DNA of 54,291 nt from Fusobacterium naviforme. Lineage in GTDB: Bacteria > Bacillota > Clostridia > Lachnospirales > Lachnospiraceae. Shown here one piece after another: positions 40,677-50,115 of this stretch. Each line of letters opens with the position of its first letter. Within the stretch, counting starts at the first letter, position 1. Where the stretch lies: contig PYGH01000014.1 of the NCBI GenBank assembly GCA_003014445.1, positions 1 to 54,291 of the forward strand, read 5' to 3'. The translations under genes and the position numbers were made by a program. Under the pieces are notes generated by a model. The model was not told the DNA's origin and searched no databases. It worked only from the letters and a program-made list of their open reading frames with translations.

Positions 40677-40706
40677 ACTCCATGCGCTTGCGCAAATGGA
40701 GTTTTG
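40677..40706 (+). terminator. Terminator after the exported protein pair
   Basis: ACTCCATGCGC pairs with GCGCAAATGGAGT (one bulged A), followed by TTTT. It lies about 110 bp after the last stop and 105 bp before the aminopeptidase start. Confidence 0.7.
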
Positions 40707-40811
40707 ACGAGAAAACCCATCGAGCGGCAGCGAGATGGTATGATACAAAAGGTCCGAATGGATGATCGGAGAGGGCCAAATACCTGACAACCAATGAGGG
40801 AGGATGAGGAT

Positions 40812-42131
40812 ATGCAGTTTCAGCAGGTGAATCAGGAACTGATGGAGTTTCTGGATTCCAGTCCAAATGCGTTCTGGGCTGTAGCCAACATGAAGGGGAT
40901 ACTGAAGGCACAGGGATATGAGCTGCTCTGCGAGGGGATGCCGTGGAAGCTGGAGGCCGGAAAGGGCTACTATGTGAGTCGAAATGACTCCGCGCTCATC
41001 GCGTTCCGGGTTCCGAAAGAGGATTTTCTCGGCTTTCAGATCATGGCGAGCCATAGCGATTCACCCGCCTTTAAGATCAAACCCAATGCGGAGATAGAGA
41101 TTGATAAGCAGTATATCAAGCTGAATGTAGAGAAGTACGGCGGTATGCTCTGTGCGCCCTGGCTTGACAGGCCGCTCTCGGTCGCGGGGCGTGTGGTTGT
41201 CCGCACGGCGGAAGGAATAGAGACGCGCCTCATCAATATTGACCGCGATCTTATGATCATTCCGAATCTGGCGATCCATATGAATCGCCAGGTGAATGAG
41301 GGCTACAGCTACAACGCACAGGTAGATATGCTGCCGCTCTTTGGTGACAGCGAGGATGCAAAGGGGCGTTTTGAGACCTTGATTGCAGAGGCGGCTGGGG
41401 TGAAACCGGAGGAGATACTGGACACAGATCTCTTCCTGTACAATCGTATGAAGGCCCGTCTTGTCGGGGCGAATGGGGAGTATCTGAGCAGCGGTCGTCT
41501 GGATGACCTGCAGTGTGCCTTTTCCTCTCTGAAGGGATTCCTTCAGGCAGAGCCGAAGGACAGCGTGGCGGTGCACTGTGTCTACGACAATGAGGAGGTC
41601 GGCAGCGGCACCAAACAAGGCGCGGAATCTACCTTTTTAAAGGATGTGCTGCACAGGATCAATGCCGCGCTCGGCCACGATGAGGAGTATTATCTCCGCG
41701 CGCTGGCCTCAAGTTTCCTTGTGTCTGCGGATAATGCGCACAGCGTTCATCCGAATCAGGCGGGCAAGGCGGATCCGACAAACCGCCCGTATATGAACAA
41801 GGGCATTGTGATCAAGTACAGCGCCAATCAGAAGTATACGACGGATGCAATCTCCGGCGCGATTTTCCGTGCGATTTGTGAAAAGGCGAATGTTCCGGTG
41901 CAGGTCTTTACCAATCGCTCGGATATTCTGGGCGGTTCTACGCTTGGAAACATTTCCAATACGCAGGTCGCTTTAAATACTGTGGATATCGGTCTTCCGC
42001 AGCTTGCCATGCACTCCTCCTACGAGACGGCGGGAAGTCGCGACACTGCATATCTGATTGAAGCGGCAAAATTGCTCTTTTCCTCCTCTGTTGAGGGAGT
42101 GGGAGATGGAAACTACAAGCTCCGTTTCTAA
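40812..42131 (+). CDS. apeB: M18 family aminopeptidase
   Basis: A 439-residue dinuclear zinc aminopeptidase that removes N-terminal, mostly acidic, residues from peptides in the cytoplasm. Metal-binding motifs are IMASHSDSPAFKIKP, SSGRLDDLQCAFSS, CVYDNEEVGSGTKQGAESTF and SADNAHSVHPNQAGK, plus the late AMHSSYETAG. The start at 40812 has GAGGAT immediately upstream, and the protein begins there in relatives; the frame is also open from 40794. It is a single gene between two terminators. The symbol is by family only. Confidence 0.92.
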   Translation: MQFQQVNQELMEFLDSSPNAFWAVANMKGILKAQGYELLCEGMPWKLEAGKGYYVSRNDSALIAFRVPKEDFLGFQIMASHSDSPAFKIKPNAEIEIDKQYIKLNVEKYGGMLCAPWLDRPLSVAGRVVVRTAEGIETRLINIDRDLMIIPNLAIHMNRQVNEGYSYNAQVDMLPLFGDSEDAKGRFETLIAEAAGVKPEEILDTDLFLYNRMKARLVGANGEYLSSGRLDDLQCAFSSLKGFLQAEPKDSVAVHCVYDNEEVGSGTKQGAESTFLKDVLHRINAALGHDEEYYLRALASSFLVSADNAHSVHPNQAGKADPTNRPYMNKGIVIKYSANQKYTTDAISGAIFRAICEKANVPVQVFTNRSDILGGSTLGNISNTQVALNTVDIGLPQLAMHSSYETAGSRDTAYLIEAAKLLFSSSVEGVGDGNYKLRF

Positions 42132-42148
42132 GCTTCAAACTAATTTTC

Positions 42149-42180
42149 AGCAGCCGCCCGTAAAACGGGCGGCTGCTTTG
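42149..42180 (+). terminator. Terminator of the aminopeptidase gene
   Basis: AGCAGCCGCCCG / CGGGCGGCTGCT, a perfect 12-bp stem with a TAAAA loop, followed by TTGTT. Confidence 0.85.
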
Positions 42181-42204
42181 TTCACAGGAAATTTTACCTT
42201 ATAG

Positions 42205-42321
42205 TTAGATCAGCCTAAAAAACACGTTGACAGCATTCTGATCTGTGTTATACTAACTCAAGTGATTAGTTAATTCTAATTAAAGTCACCCAGCACATAA
42301 AGTCAGTTGATCCTAGGATCA
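42205..42321 (+). promoter_or_regulatory. Iron-operon promoter with DtxR-like palindromes
   Basis: TTGACA (42227-42232), 16 bp, TATACT (42249-42254) is a strong promoter. Upstream TTAGATCAGCCTAA (42205-42218) has the TTAG/CTAA ends of DtxR/IdeR iron boxes. Downstream are TTAATTCTAATTAA (42270-42283) and the perfect palindrome TGATCCTAGGATCA (42308-42321). Iron-dependent repression by a DtxR-type protein is inferred from these sites and the genes that follow. Confidence 0.7.
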
Positions 42322-42391
42322 GTTGATTTTTTTGAGAGAATGGTTATCTGGAACTAAGACAACGATTAGAATCAACAGAGGGGGAATTCAA

Positions 42392-42799
42392 ATGAATCGC
42401 AGATGGTTATTTGGAGGAATCTTTTTATGCCTGGCGCTGCTGATTGTACTGACGCCGGGGGGGCTTCTGCCGATCTGCCCGTTGAAGGCGGACGGTGGAT
42501 ATATGAAGTGCCACTGGATGGGACAGGCGGTGCGGGGGTGTGGGGCACTCGGGGTATCTATTGCGCTGTTCTTTATGTTTGTCCGAAACCGGGCGGTGGC
42601 ATATGGACTGGCGCTCGCAAATCTGCCATTGGCACTGCTCATATTTGCGCTGGCCTTTCGCCTGATTGGCGGATGCAAGATGCATACCATGAGCTGTAAT
42701 CTCTATGTGAGACCTGCGGTATATCTGCTCTCGCTTCTGTATTTTCTGATCAGCGCTTTCTATCTGCTGCGCTATCGTGCAGACGGTGGCGCAGCCTGA
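42392..42799 (+). CDS. DUF4418 family membrane protein
   Basis: A 135-residue protein with four membrane helices (LFGGIFLCLALLIVLTPGGL at the start, VYLLSLLYFLISAFYLLRY near the end) and conserved Cys/His positions: LPICPL, GYMKCHWMGQA and GGCKMHTMSC. This matches DUF4418, often found with FtsX-type ABC genes. The invariant Cys and His residues suggest metal or redox contact. AGGGGG precedes the ATG. Its stop overlaps the ATPase start (TGATG). Confidence 0.8.
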   Translation: MNRRWLFGGIFLCLALLIVLTPGGLLPICPLKADGGYMKCHWMGQAVRGCGALGVSIALFFMFVRNRAVAYGLALANLPLALLIFALAFRLIGGCKMHTMSCNLYVRPAVYLLSLLYFLISAFYLLRYRADGGAA

Positions 42800-43497
42800 T
42801 GGAGCTGTTCAAGGCAAGCGGACTTACAAAGTGCTTTCTGCGCGGCGGGCGCAGCTTTGCGGCGCTGAGGAATCTTGATTTCGCGATGCGGGAGGGTGAG
42901 TTTCTGTATATCACCGGGCGCTCCGGAAGCGGGAAGACGACCTTTCTGAATCTGCTGGCAGGTTTTCTGAAGCCAACGTCGGGAGAAATAAGCTTTCGCG
43001 GAGAACTGCTCGGGAGCTGGGATGAGAAGCGCTGCGACCGCTACAGAAATCTGGATATCGGCTATGTGCCGCAGCAGCTTGGAACTCTTCCAAATCTTAC
43101 GGTGATGGAGAATGTGGCGCTGCCGGCCTGTCTCTCTGAGACAAAAAAAAACGGATGGGGCGGGAGTGAGAGGAGTGCGGCAGCGCTTCAGCGCGCGGCT
43201 GTTCTTCTGGATCAGATGGGAATCCTTGATTTGAGGGATGAGTTTCCGAGAAGCCTGTCGGGTGGAGAGCTGAAGCGCACTCTGTTGGCGCGGGCGCTGA
43301 TGAATGAGCCGAGCGTGCTCATCGCAGACGAGCCGACGGCCGATCTGGATGCCGGAAGCAGCGCTGAGATCATGGAGCTTCTCCGGCGGGTACATGAACG
43401 CGGAACTGCGCTGCTTATTGTGACGCATGAGGAAGAGATTCTGCACCACGCGGACCGCGTACTCTGTATGCGCGATGGAAAATTGGAAAATGCATAG
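42799..43497 (+). CDS. ABC transporter ATPase (LolD/MacB type)
   Basis: A 232-residue ATPase with Walker A GRSGSGKTTFLN, the Q-loop in YVPQQLG, signature LSGGELKRTLLARAL and Walker B VLIADEPTADLD with an H-loop VTHEEE. It belongs to the MacB/LolD group that works with FtsX-type permeases; three such permeases are encoded later in this operon. It is translationally coupled to the DUF4418 gene. Confidence 0.9.
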   Translation: MELFKASGLTKCFLRGGRSFAALRNLDFAMREGEFLYITGRSGSGKTTFLNLLAGFLKPTSGEISFRGELLGSWDEKRCDRYRNLDIGYVPQQLGTLPNLTVMENVALPACLSETKKNGWGGSERSAAALQRAAVLLDQMGILDLRDEFPRSLSGGELKRTLLARALMNEPSVLIADEPTADLDAGSSAEIMELLRRVHERGTALLIVTHEEEILHHADRVLCMRDGKLENA

Positions 43498-43511
43498 AAA
43501 AGAGGGGAAGG

Positions 43512-44864
43512 ATGTATCAGTTCAGAAGAGTCAGAAGAACTGGGGTGGCACTGCTGCTCGCATTTGTTTTTTTGCTGGCGGAAAGTCTTACGGCCTTTGC
43601 GGAGACGAAATACGATAACTGGGAAGCGGTTGCGGCAACCATGGGAGAGGTGCTGGACAGCGCAGTCGAGATCTATGAGGATGGTGGTGATGGCGCCGGC
43701 AAGCGGGCGACAGAGGAGGTAAATGTTGCCTATTACAAGTTTTATGAAAAGCTCGGCTTTGAGAAGACGGTGATGGCGGCCATTTCCGGCAGCCGCGGCT
43801 CGGAGGTGGAGCACCAGTTCTATCTGGTAAAGAAGGTGATACGCGACAAGGGAACTCCGGAGGAGTTTCGAGAGAGTACGGAAACGCTGAAGCAGATGCT
43901 CGTAGAAGATGCGATTTTTCTGGATGGAGGAAAAAAAGCGGAGTCCGGAGAGGGAAGCGCTGAAAGCGCGCAGGCGTCCGTGAAGGACAATCCTGCAACG
44001 GCGGCACAGGCAGCGGAATGGCAGACCTTTATCGCTGTGCTGGGTCTCACGCTTCGTGAGGGGCTGGAGGCGATACTGGTGATCGCTGCAATCATAGCCT
44101 ATCTTGTGAAGACAGATAATAAAAAATATCTGCGCGGCGTTTATATCGGAGCCCTGCTGGGGGTGGTCTTCAGCGCTGTGCTGGCATTTATCTTTAATAT
44201 GCTGGCGGCAAGCGTCGGAGAGGCAGAGTCCGGTCTGGGACAGGAAGTCTTTGAGGGACTCACGATGTTTCTGGCTGTTGCGGTGCTGTTCTATGTCAGC
44301 AATTGGATGCTCTCGAAGTCGGAGACGGAGCTCTGGAGCCAATACATCAAGGATAAGGTGGAGCAGTCGCTCACGAAGGGCAGCATGTATGCACTTTCCT
44401 TCTCTGCGTTTCTCGCAGTTTCGCGGGAGGGAGCGGAGCTCATCCTCTTCTTTCAGGGCATGCGTTCCAATATTGCAAACAACCCGCATATGCTCTGGGG
44501 TGGCCTTGCAGTGGCTGTGATTGTCCTCGCTGTGGTCTATGTGGCGATTACAAAGCTCAGTGTGCGCCTGCCACTGAAGCCCTTCTTCACATTTACGAGC
44601 TGGCTCATGTTTCTGCTCTGCATTTCCTTTATCGGAAAAGGCGTGTTTGAGCTTCAGGAGGCGGATGTGATAGGCAGAACGATCATCACTGGAATGAACG
44701 GCTTTACGATAGAACTCTTTGGTATCTACGACCGCTATGAAACTCTGGTTCCTCAGGTTATTTTGCTGGTAATTACAATTGTCACGTATATTTACCAGCT
44801 GAAAAATAACGCAAAGAAGCGAGCTGCGCTGATGAAGAATCAGCCGCAGCAAAATCAAATGTAA
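43512..44864 (+). CDS. FTR1-family iron permease
   Basis: A 450-residue membrane protein for high-affinity iron uptake. A signal peptide and an extracellular domain (residues ~30-165) come first. The seven-helix FTR1 core then carries the two REGxE iron motifs, LTLREGLEAILVIAAI and LAVSREGAELILFFQGM. The N-terminal domain with paired acidic residues is typical of FtrC/EfeU-like proteins of anaerobes. It is followed directly by a P19-type lipoprotein, its usual partner in Campylobacter. Confidence 0.92.
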   Translation: MYQFRRVRRTGVALLLAFVFLLAESLTAFAETKYDNWEAVAATMGEVLDSAVEIYEDGGDGAGKRATEEVNVAYYKFYEKLGFEKTVMAAISGSRGSEVEHQFYLVKKVIRDKGTPEEFRESTETLKQMLVEDAIFLDGGKKAESGEGSAESAQASVKDNPATAAQAAEWQTFIAVLGLTLREGLEAILVIAAIIAYLVKTDNKKYLRGVYIGALLGVVFSAVLAFIFNMLAASVGEAESGLGQEVFEGLTMFLAVAVLFYVSNWMLSKSETELWSQYIKDKVEQSLTKGSMYALSFSAFLAVSREGAELILFFQGMRSNIANNPHMLWGGLAVAVIVLAVVYVAITKLSVRLPLKPFFTFTSWLMFLLCISFIGKGVFELQEADVIGRTIITGMNGFTIELFGIYDRYETLVPQVILLVITIVTYIYQLKNNAKKRAALMKNQPQQNQM

Positions 44865-44880
44865 AGGGAGGTACGTTTTT

Positions 44881-45564
44881 ATGTTCAGAAAGAGTCTTAT
44901 GATGTCACTGGTGGCAGGTGCGCTCGCACTCACCGCCTGCGGAGGCAACGCTGCTCCGGCAACGACGGCAGCGCCGGCTGAGACTACGGTTGCGGAGACT
45001 GCGGCGGAGACTGCGGCGGAGACCGAAGCGGAGAAGGTTGCAGAGGAGAGCGCGGAGGCAGCAGATGTTGCCGCTCCGGGCGAGGATGCGGGCTTTGAGG
45101 AGTTCCCGATTGGAGACGATCAGGAGGTTGGGCCGCTCATCATCTCCGGCGTTTACTTCCAGCCGGTTGATATGGAGCCTGCGGGCAACAGCCTTTCCAA
45201 GGAGGAGGCAGACTGCCACATCGAGGCAGATATCACTGCCGGTCCGGAGGGGGCTACCCTCGGCTATGGCGTTGGCGATTTCGTTCCGTGGCTGCAGGTT
45301 AAGGCTTATGTGCAGAAGCAGGGCTCCGATAAGGTTCAGGAAGTTGCTTTTATGCCGATGAATGCTTCTGATGGCCCGCACTACGGTGCAAATTTCAAGT
45401 TTGAGGACGGCCTCGGCGTATATGATGTGAAATTTGAGGTCAGCGCGCCGGGCAATGATTATCTGCTGCACGTCGACAAGGAGACGGGCGTGACCGGAAG
45501 GTTCTGGACTGAGCCGCTTGTTGCTGAGTGGGCAGAGTTTGAGTGGGCCGGCCCGCAGTGGTAA
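44881..45564 (+). CDS. P19/FetP-type iron-binding lipoprotein
   Basis: A 227-residue lipoprotein (lipobox ALTAC at about residue 20). An Ala/Glu/Thr-rich linker (residues ~25-70) tethers a P19/Tpd domain. That domain has the metal-binding blocks KEEADCHIEADI, LGYGVGDFVPWLQVKAYV, MNASDGPHYGANF and the conserved Met in PVDMEP, which in P19 bind Cu and Fe at the dimer site. It delivers iron to the FTR1 permease. GGGAGG precedes the ATG. Confidence 0.9.
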   Translation: MFRKSLMMSLVAGALALTACGGNAAPATTAAPAETTVAETAAETAAETEAEKVAEESAEAADVAAPGEDAGFEEFPIGDDQEVGPLIISGVYFQPVDMEPAGNSLSKEEADCHIEADITAGPEGATLGYGVGDFVPWLQVKAYVQKQGSDKVQEVAFMPMNASDGPHYGANFKFEDGLGVYDVKFEVSAPGNDYLLHVDKETGVTGRFWTEPLVAEWAEFEWAGPQW

Positions 45565-45593
45565 TGCTGAACAGAATTGGATAGATTCAATCT

Positions 45594-45632
45594 CAGGCGA
45601 AGGAATTGGAGTATATCTAATTCCTTCGCCTG
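45594..45632 (+). promoter_or_regulatory. 14-bp intergenic hairpin in the iron operon
   Basis: CAGGCGAAGGAATT (45594-45607) pairs perfectly with AATTCCTTCGCCTG (45619-45632), loop of 11. There is no T-tract, so it is probably an mRNA-stabilising or processing element that raises the level of the P19 message over the genes behind it. Confidence 0.7.
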
Positions 45633-45676
45633 TGTGATGCGGAGGTGAGCATATTCTTAAGATTTTTGTAAAAATA

Positions 45677-46909
45677 ATGGAGACAGGGATTTCCTTTGCC
45701 GCCCTGATGGGAATACTCTTTGCCTATTACAGGACGCGCGGGGAGATGAAGAAGCGGATTGTACTTCTGTTCTGTCTTGCGGCAGGGGTTGCAGCTGCTG
45801 CGGTATCGGCGATTATCCGGAGTATTCCAAATTTTATCAATCGGACCTCACTCAGTTTTTTCAGCCTGATTCCTGTTGTGGCATCGCTTCTGGGGCTTCT
45901 GCTGCTCATGGCACTGAAGCGGCGCATGCTTGTCAGACGGGAGTGGCTCTTTGAGTGTCTCTTTACGGTATTTCTTTCTGTCTACTGTATCAGCTCTTTT
46001 TTTTACTATCTGCCACCGGTGCTCTCGCAGTTGAACACTTTTGTTTATTACGGAGAGAGTGCAGTCAGTACAACAGTGCTGTTTCGCATCATCGGCTATG
46101 CGCTGGCGCTGCTCCTCATGCTGCTCTCTGGTCTTGCGGTGTATCGCTGCGGCGAGAGCTTAACCGAAACTGAGCTCACTGCCTCTGTAGGGCTGTTGCT
46201 CATAATTCGTGGGCTTACCCAGCTTGCAGTGATTGTGCAGCGCCTCTATTCACTGCGGCTTATACCCCGGAAACCGTGGATTTTTGCGGGGCTCGCATGG
46301 ATCATCAATCATGCGGCATACTTTGATTTCCTTCAGTTTGCACTGTTGGCGGTTGTGCCGCTGCTGCTCTGGAAGAACAATATGAAAATCACAGAGCCGT
46401 ACCGCAATCGCGCGGAGCTTCGAAAGCTTCGCTACGTTAAGCGCAAGAGGAGACAATGGGCACAGTTTTTTCTGCTGCTTATTGTGACGGATCTGTTATC
46501 CATCACTGCGGTGAAGAGCTATGCGGGACGGGAGATTCCGCTCTCCGCACCGGAGAATTACACAATGGAGGATGGGATGATTGTCGTTCCGCTTGAGGAT
46601 CTGGAGGACGGGCATCTGCATCGCTATCTCTATACAGCTTCAGACAATATCGAGATGCGCTTTATTGTGATCAAAAAAGCTCCCGGCTCCTATGGCGTCG
46701 GGCTGGATGCCTGTGAGATCTGCGGACCGAGCGGGTACTTTGAGCGAAAGGATCAGGTGGTCTGCAAGCTCTGTGACGTCGTGATGAACAAGGGAACCAT
46801 AGGCTTTGCAGGAGGATGCAACCCCATACCGTTTAAGTATATGGTTCATGATCAGAAGCTGAAGATAGAGACAGCGGAGCTCGATTCTCTGTCTTATGTA
46901 TTTCGTTAG
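45677..46909 (+). CDS. DUF2318 membrane protein with Cys-rich Fe-S-like domain
   Basis: A protein of about 410 residues with seven to eight membrane helices (to about residue 285) and an extracellular DUF2318 domain bearing GLDACEICGPSGYFE, VVCKLCDVVMNKGTIGFAGG and CNPIPF. The Cys pairs are the predicted cluster or metal site. In the Campylobacter P19 operon the homologue sits in the same place. The nearest ATG (45677) lacks a ribosome site, while GGAGGTG at 45641-45647 points to an ATT codon at 45653 in the same frame, giving an extension ILKIFVKIMETG that resembles family N-termini. Confidence 0.85.
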   Translation: METGISFAALMGILFAYYRTRGEMKKRIVLLFCLAAGVAAAAVSAIIRSIPNFINRTSLSFFSLIPVVASLLGLLLLMALKRRMLVRREWLFECLFTVFLSVYCISSFFYYLPPVLSQLNTFVYYGESAVSTTVLFRIIGYALALLLMLLSGLAVYRCGESLTETELTASVGLLLIIRGLTQLAVIVQRLYSLRLIPRKPWIFAGLAWIINHAAYFDFLQFALLAVVPLLLWKNNMKITEPYRNRAELRKLRYVKRKRRQWAQFFLLLIVTDLLSITAVKSYAGREIPLSAPENYTMEDGMIVVPLEDLEDGHLHRYLYTASDNIEMRFIVIKKAPGSYGVGLDACEICGPSGYFERKDQVVCKLCDVVMNKGTIGFAGGCNPIPFKYMVHDQKLKIETAELDSLSYVFR

Positions 46910-46935
46910 CGTGCGGGCCGGATAAGGAGAAAAGG

Positions 46936-48219
46936 ATGTTTTTACGAATGATTTCGGGGGCAATCTTCCGGCAGAAGAGCAAGATGCTGATGATTGCCTT
47001 TACAATCGCGCTGGGCGTATGCCTCTCCACCTCCATGTTAAACACGATGCTCGGCGTCGGAGATAAGGTGAATCAGGAGCTGAAGACCTATGGCGCGAAT
47101 ATCAATGTGGTGCCGAAGGGAGCCTCGCTGCTCGGTGATATTTACGGTGTCAGGGAACAGGAGGGACAGGCGCAGGAGTACCTGAAGGAGGATGAGCTCG
47201 GAAACATCAAGACCATCTTCTGGGCCTTCAATATTGTGGATTATACGCCCTATTTTAATACATGGGTGAAGGCGGACGGAGATGCGAAGAGCACACGACT
47301 TGTTGGGACATGGTTTGCACATCATATGGATCTGCCGACCGGGGAGTCTCTGAACACCGGGATGAGGAAGCTGAAAAGCTGGTGGGAACTTCAGGGGGAG
47401 TGGCTTGAGGATACGGACGAGGATGCGGTGCTGCTGGGCGCAGTCTATGCGCTCCGCAATAATTATAGCGTCGGGGACAGAATAGAGCTCAGTTCGCCTC
47501 AGCTCACGAAGACAGTGATGGTGAAGGGGATCTTCAGTGCCGGGAGTGATGAAGATCAGTATATCTATGCACCACTGAAGATTGCACAGGCCTTTGCCGG
47601 TAGGGATAATGTCGTGAGCAGCATAGAGGTGAGTGCACTCACAACGCCGGACAATGATCTGGCTCGGAAGGCTGCCAGAAATCCGCTCAGTCTCACGGTG
47701 AAGGAATGGGAAGTCTGGTACTGCACGGCCTATGTCAGCGCGATCTGCTATCAGATTCAGGAGGTTATCACAGATTCTGTGGCGAAGCCCATACGTCAGG
47801 TGGCGGAGTCGGAGGGGGATATTCTGAACAAGACGACCTTGCTCATGGTGCTGATCACGATTCTGAGTCTCATCGGTTCGGCGCTTGGTATTTCGAATCT
47901 TGTCACAGCCGGAGTTATGGAGCGGCGCACGGAGATTGGCCTTCAGAAGGCACTGGGGGCGGAAAACGGACGCATCATAGGAACGATACTCACAGAGATT
48001 ATGATCACAGGCGTTTTCGGAGGTGTGATCGGTTACTTTGTTGGGTTGCTGCTCACGCAGGTGATCGGATTCAGCGTATTTGGTTCCTCGATTCCTCCGA
48101 CTGCCATGGTCATTCCCATCGTCGTCATATTGATTTTCTTTGTGACTCTGCTCGGAAGCATTCCGGCGATACGTTATCTTCTGCATCTGAATCCGACGGA
48201 GGTGCTGCATGGAAAATAA
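46936..48219 (+). CDS. FtsX-type ABC permease 1 (iron operon)
   Basis: A 427-residue MacB/FtsX-type permease: one helix at the start (MLMIAFTIALGVCLSTSML), a large extracellular MacB-like domain (residues ~50-275) and three C-terminal helices with TAGVMERRTEIGLQKALGAE, the coupling helix that meets the ATPase. In the P19 operons of other bacteria two such permeases and an ATPase assist iron transfer. Its end overlaps permease 2 by 11 bp. Confidence 0.88.
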   Translation: MFLRMISGAIFRQKSKMLMIAFTIALGVCLSTSMLNTMLGVGDKVNQELKTYGANINVVPKGASLLGDIYGVREQEGQAQEYLKEDELGNIKTIFWAFNIVDYTPYFNTWVKADGDAKSTRLVGTWFAHHMDLPTGESLNTGMRKLKSWWELQGEWLEDTDEDAVLLGAVYALRNNYSVGDRIELSSPQLTKTVMVKGIFSAGSDEDQYIYAPLKIAQAFAGRDNVVSSIEVSALTTPDNDLARKAARNPLSLTVKEWEVWYCTAYVSAICYQIQEVITDSVAKPIRQVAESEGDILNKTTLLMVLITILSLIGSALGISNLVTAGVMERRTEIGLQKALGAENGRIIGTILTEIMITGVFGGVIGYFVGLLLTQVIGFSVFGSSIPPTAMVIPIVVILIFFVTLLGSIPAIRYLLHLNPTEVLHGK

Positions 48220-49360
48220 GAAGAAAATCACCCGGAGGGCCATGTACTGGCGTATGGTCACGGCCTCTCTGTCCCGTAGGCGTTCACGCATGGTCACAGC
48301 TCTGCTCGCGATCGCCATGGGAGCCACGGTGCTTTCGGGGCTTGTGACTATTTACTATGATATTCCGCGGCAGATGGGAAAGGAATTCCGTTCTTACGGC
48401 GCAAACATGCTGGTCATGCCTGCGGACACGGAGAAGAAAATCACGGAAGCACAGCTTGAGGAGATACGCGAGAGTATTCCGGAGGAGAAGCTTGTCGGCG
48501 TCGCTCCCTATATTTATCAGAATGCAAAGATCAACGAGCAGCCCTATATCATCGCGGGCACAGACATGGAGGGGGCAAGAAGCAACGGCCCCTATTGGCT
48601 GATACACGGAAGCTGGCCGGAGAGTTCCAGAGAGGTACTGCTTGGGCATGAGATTGCAAAGGCAATCGGGCTCTCTGTCGGAGATAAGTTTACGGTCAAT
48701 ACGCCGAAGGGGGACGGCTCCGAGACAGCGACAGATTTTACTGTATCCGGGACTGTCACTACGGGGGGCGAGGAAGAATCTCTGATCTTCATGAGCCTTC
48801 AAGATCTGCATTCCATCATAGGAGAACGGGATCTGGATGTTGTGGAATGCAGCGTGGAGGCGGATCAGGCGGAGCTTCAGCAGCTGGTGGAGCATATCGC
48901 CTCGCGGGATGCTTCTCTGCTGCCGCAGACAGTGCGGCGCGTCACAGCCTCGCAGGACACAGTGCTAAAGAAGCTGCAGTCCCTTGTCTGGATTGTCACG
49001 GTGATCGTGCTTTGCATCATGATGATATGCGTATCAACCACCATGATGGCAGTGGTTACGGAGCGGAGGCGGGAGATCGGTTTAAAAAAGGCTCTGGGGG
49101 CCTCCAATCAGAGTGTTGTCACGGATTTTCTCGGAGAGGGGATTATGCTCGGTGCATTCGGGGGACTGCTGGGTGCAGGCTTTGGCTATCTCTTTGCGCT
49201 CCGTGTGAGCCTCAGTGTGTTTTCACGTGAGGTGAGCTTTCTTTTGCCCCTGCTCCCGGTCACAGTGCTGGTTTCTGTTGTGATCACGGTAGCGGCCTGC
49301 CTGGTACCGGTGAGCAAGACGGTGGATATAGATCCCGCACTGGTGCTGCGCGGGGAGTAA
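48209..49360 (+). CDS. FtsX-type ABC permease 2 (iron operon)
   Basis: A 383-residue protein with the same plan as permease 1: an N-terminal helix (MVTALLAIAMGATVLSGLVT), a MacB-type domain, and a C-terminal helix set around VTERRREIGLKKALGASNQS. It probably forms a heterodimer with permease 1 (11-bp gene overlap), driven by the ATPase at 49382. Confidence 0.88.
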   Translation: MENKKKITRRAMYWRMVTASLSRRRSRMVTALLAIAMGATVLSGLVTIYYDIPRQMGKEFRSYGANMLVMPADTEKKITEAQLEEIRESIPEEKLVGVAPYIYQNAKINEQPYIIAGTDMEGARSNGPYWLIHGSWPESSREVLLGHEIAKAIGLSVGDKFTVNTPKGDGSETATDFTVSGTVTTGGEEESLIFMSLQDLHSIIGERDLDVVECSVEADQAELQQLVEHIASRDASLLPQTVRRVTASQDTVLKKLQSLVWIVTVIVLCIMMICVSTTMMAVVTERRREIGLKKALGASNQSVVTDFLGEGIMLGAFGGLLGAGFGYLFALRVSLSVFSREVSFLLPLLPVTVLVSVVITVAACLVPVSKTVDIDPALVLRGE

Positions 49361-49381
49361 TACAGAGGAGATGAGAACACT

Positions 49382-50092
49382 ATGGATATACTGACACTGA
49401 GAGATGTTTCAAAAATCTACGGGGAGTTAAAGGCGCTCGACAGCATTAATCTCCGGGTGGAAAAGGGAGAGTGGCTTGCGATCATGGGCCCCTCCGGCAG
49501 TGGAAAGACGACAATGATGAATATCATAGGCGGCATGGACAAGCCGTCTGTAGGTGAGGTGATTCTGGATGGCACGGATGTGTCACGACTCTCACCGCGC
49601 GAGCTCACCGGCATCCGCAGGGATAAGATCGGTCTGATATTTCAGCAGTTTCACCTGGTGAATTATCTGACTGCGCTGGAAAATGTCATGATGGCACAGT
49701 ACTATCACTCCATGCCGGACGAGGAGGAGGCGATGGAAGCGCTGGCAGCAGTGGGGCTTGCTGAGCGGGCAAAGCATCTGCCGAACCAGCTCTCGGGAGG
49801 AGAACAGCAGCGTGTATGTATTGCCCGTGCCCTGATTAATCATCCGGCTTTGCTCCTGGCGGATGAGCCGACGGGAAATCTGGACGAGAAAAATGAATTT
49901 ATTGTGATGGATATATTTGAAAAGCTTCATAATGCAGGAAGTACGATCATTGTAGTCACGCACGACCCGGAGGTGGGGGATGAGGCGGAGCGCATGGTGG
50001 TACTGGAGCATGGGCGCATCGCCCGTGAGGAGAAGAAGAAAAGGCAGCGGCCTGTCGTCACGGCAGGAGCATTTGCAGATTTTGGAGCATGA
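49382..50092 (+). CDS. ABC transporter ATPase (MacB type, iron operon)
   Basis: A 236-residue ATPase with Walker [14 protein letters not shown]-loop [13 protein letters not shown], signature [15 protein letters not shown], Walker [13 protein letters not shown] and H-loop VVTHDPE. It directly follows the two permeases (21 bp) and has GAGGAGATG ahead of its start. It is the second ATPase in the operon; the other (42799) may serve the third permease. Confidence 0.92.
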   Translation: MDILTLRDVSKIYGELKALDSINLRVEKGEWLAIMGPSGSGKTTMMNIIGGMDKPSVGEVILDGTDVSRLSPRELTGIRRDKIGLIFQQFHLVNYLTALENVMMAQYYHSMPDEEEAMEALAAVGLAERAKHLPNQLSGGEQQRVCIARALINHPALLLADEPTGNLDEKNEFIVMDIFEKLHNAGSTIIVVTHDPEVGDEAERMVVLEHGRIAREEKKKRQRPVVTAGAFADFGA

Positions 50093-50115
50093 GTACAGAA
50101 AGGAAGGCGTGTATT

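Noticed and set aside
43212-44948. 578-codon minus-strand frame opposite the FTR1 gene
   Set aside because: The plus strand encodes an unmistakable FTR1 permease; the opposite frame is His/Arg/Leu-rich noise.
47038-48327. 429-codon minus-strand frame opposite FtsX-type permease 1
   Set aside because: The shadow of a conserved gene in a GC-skewed reading frame, with no start signal.
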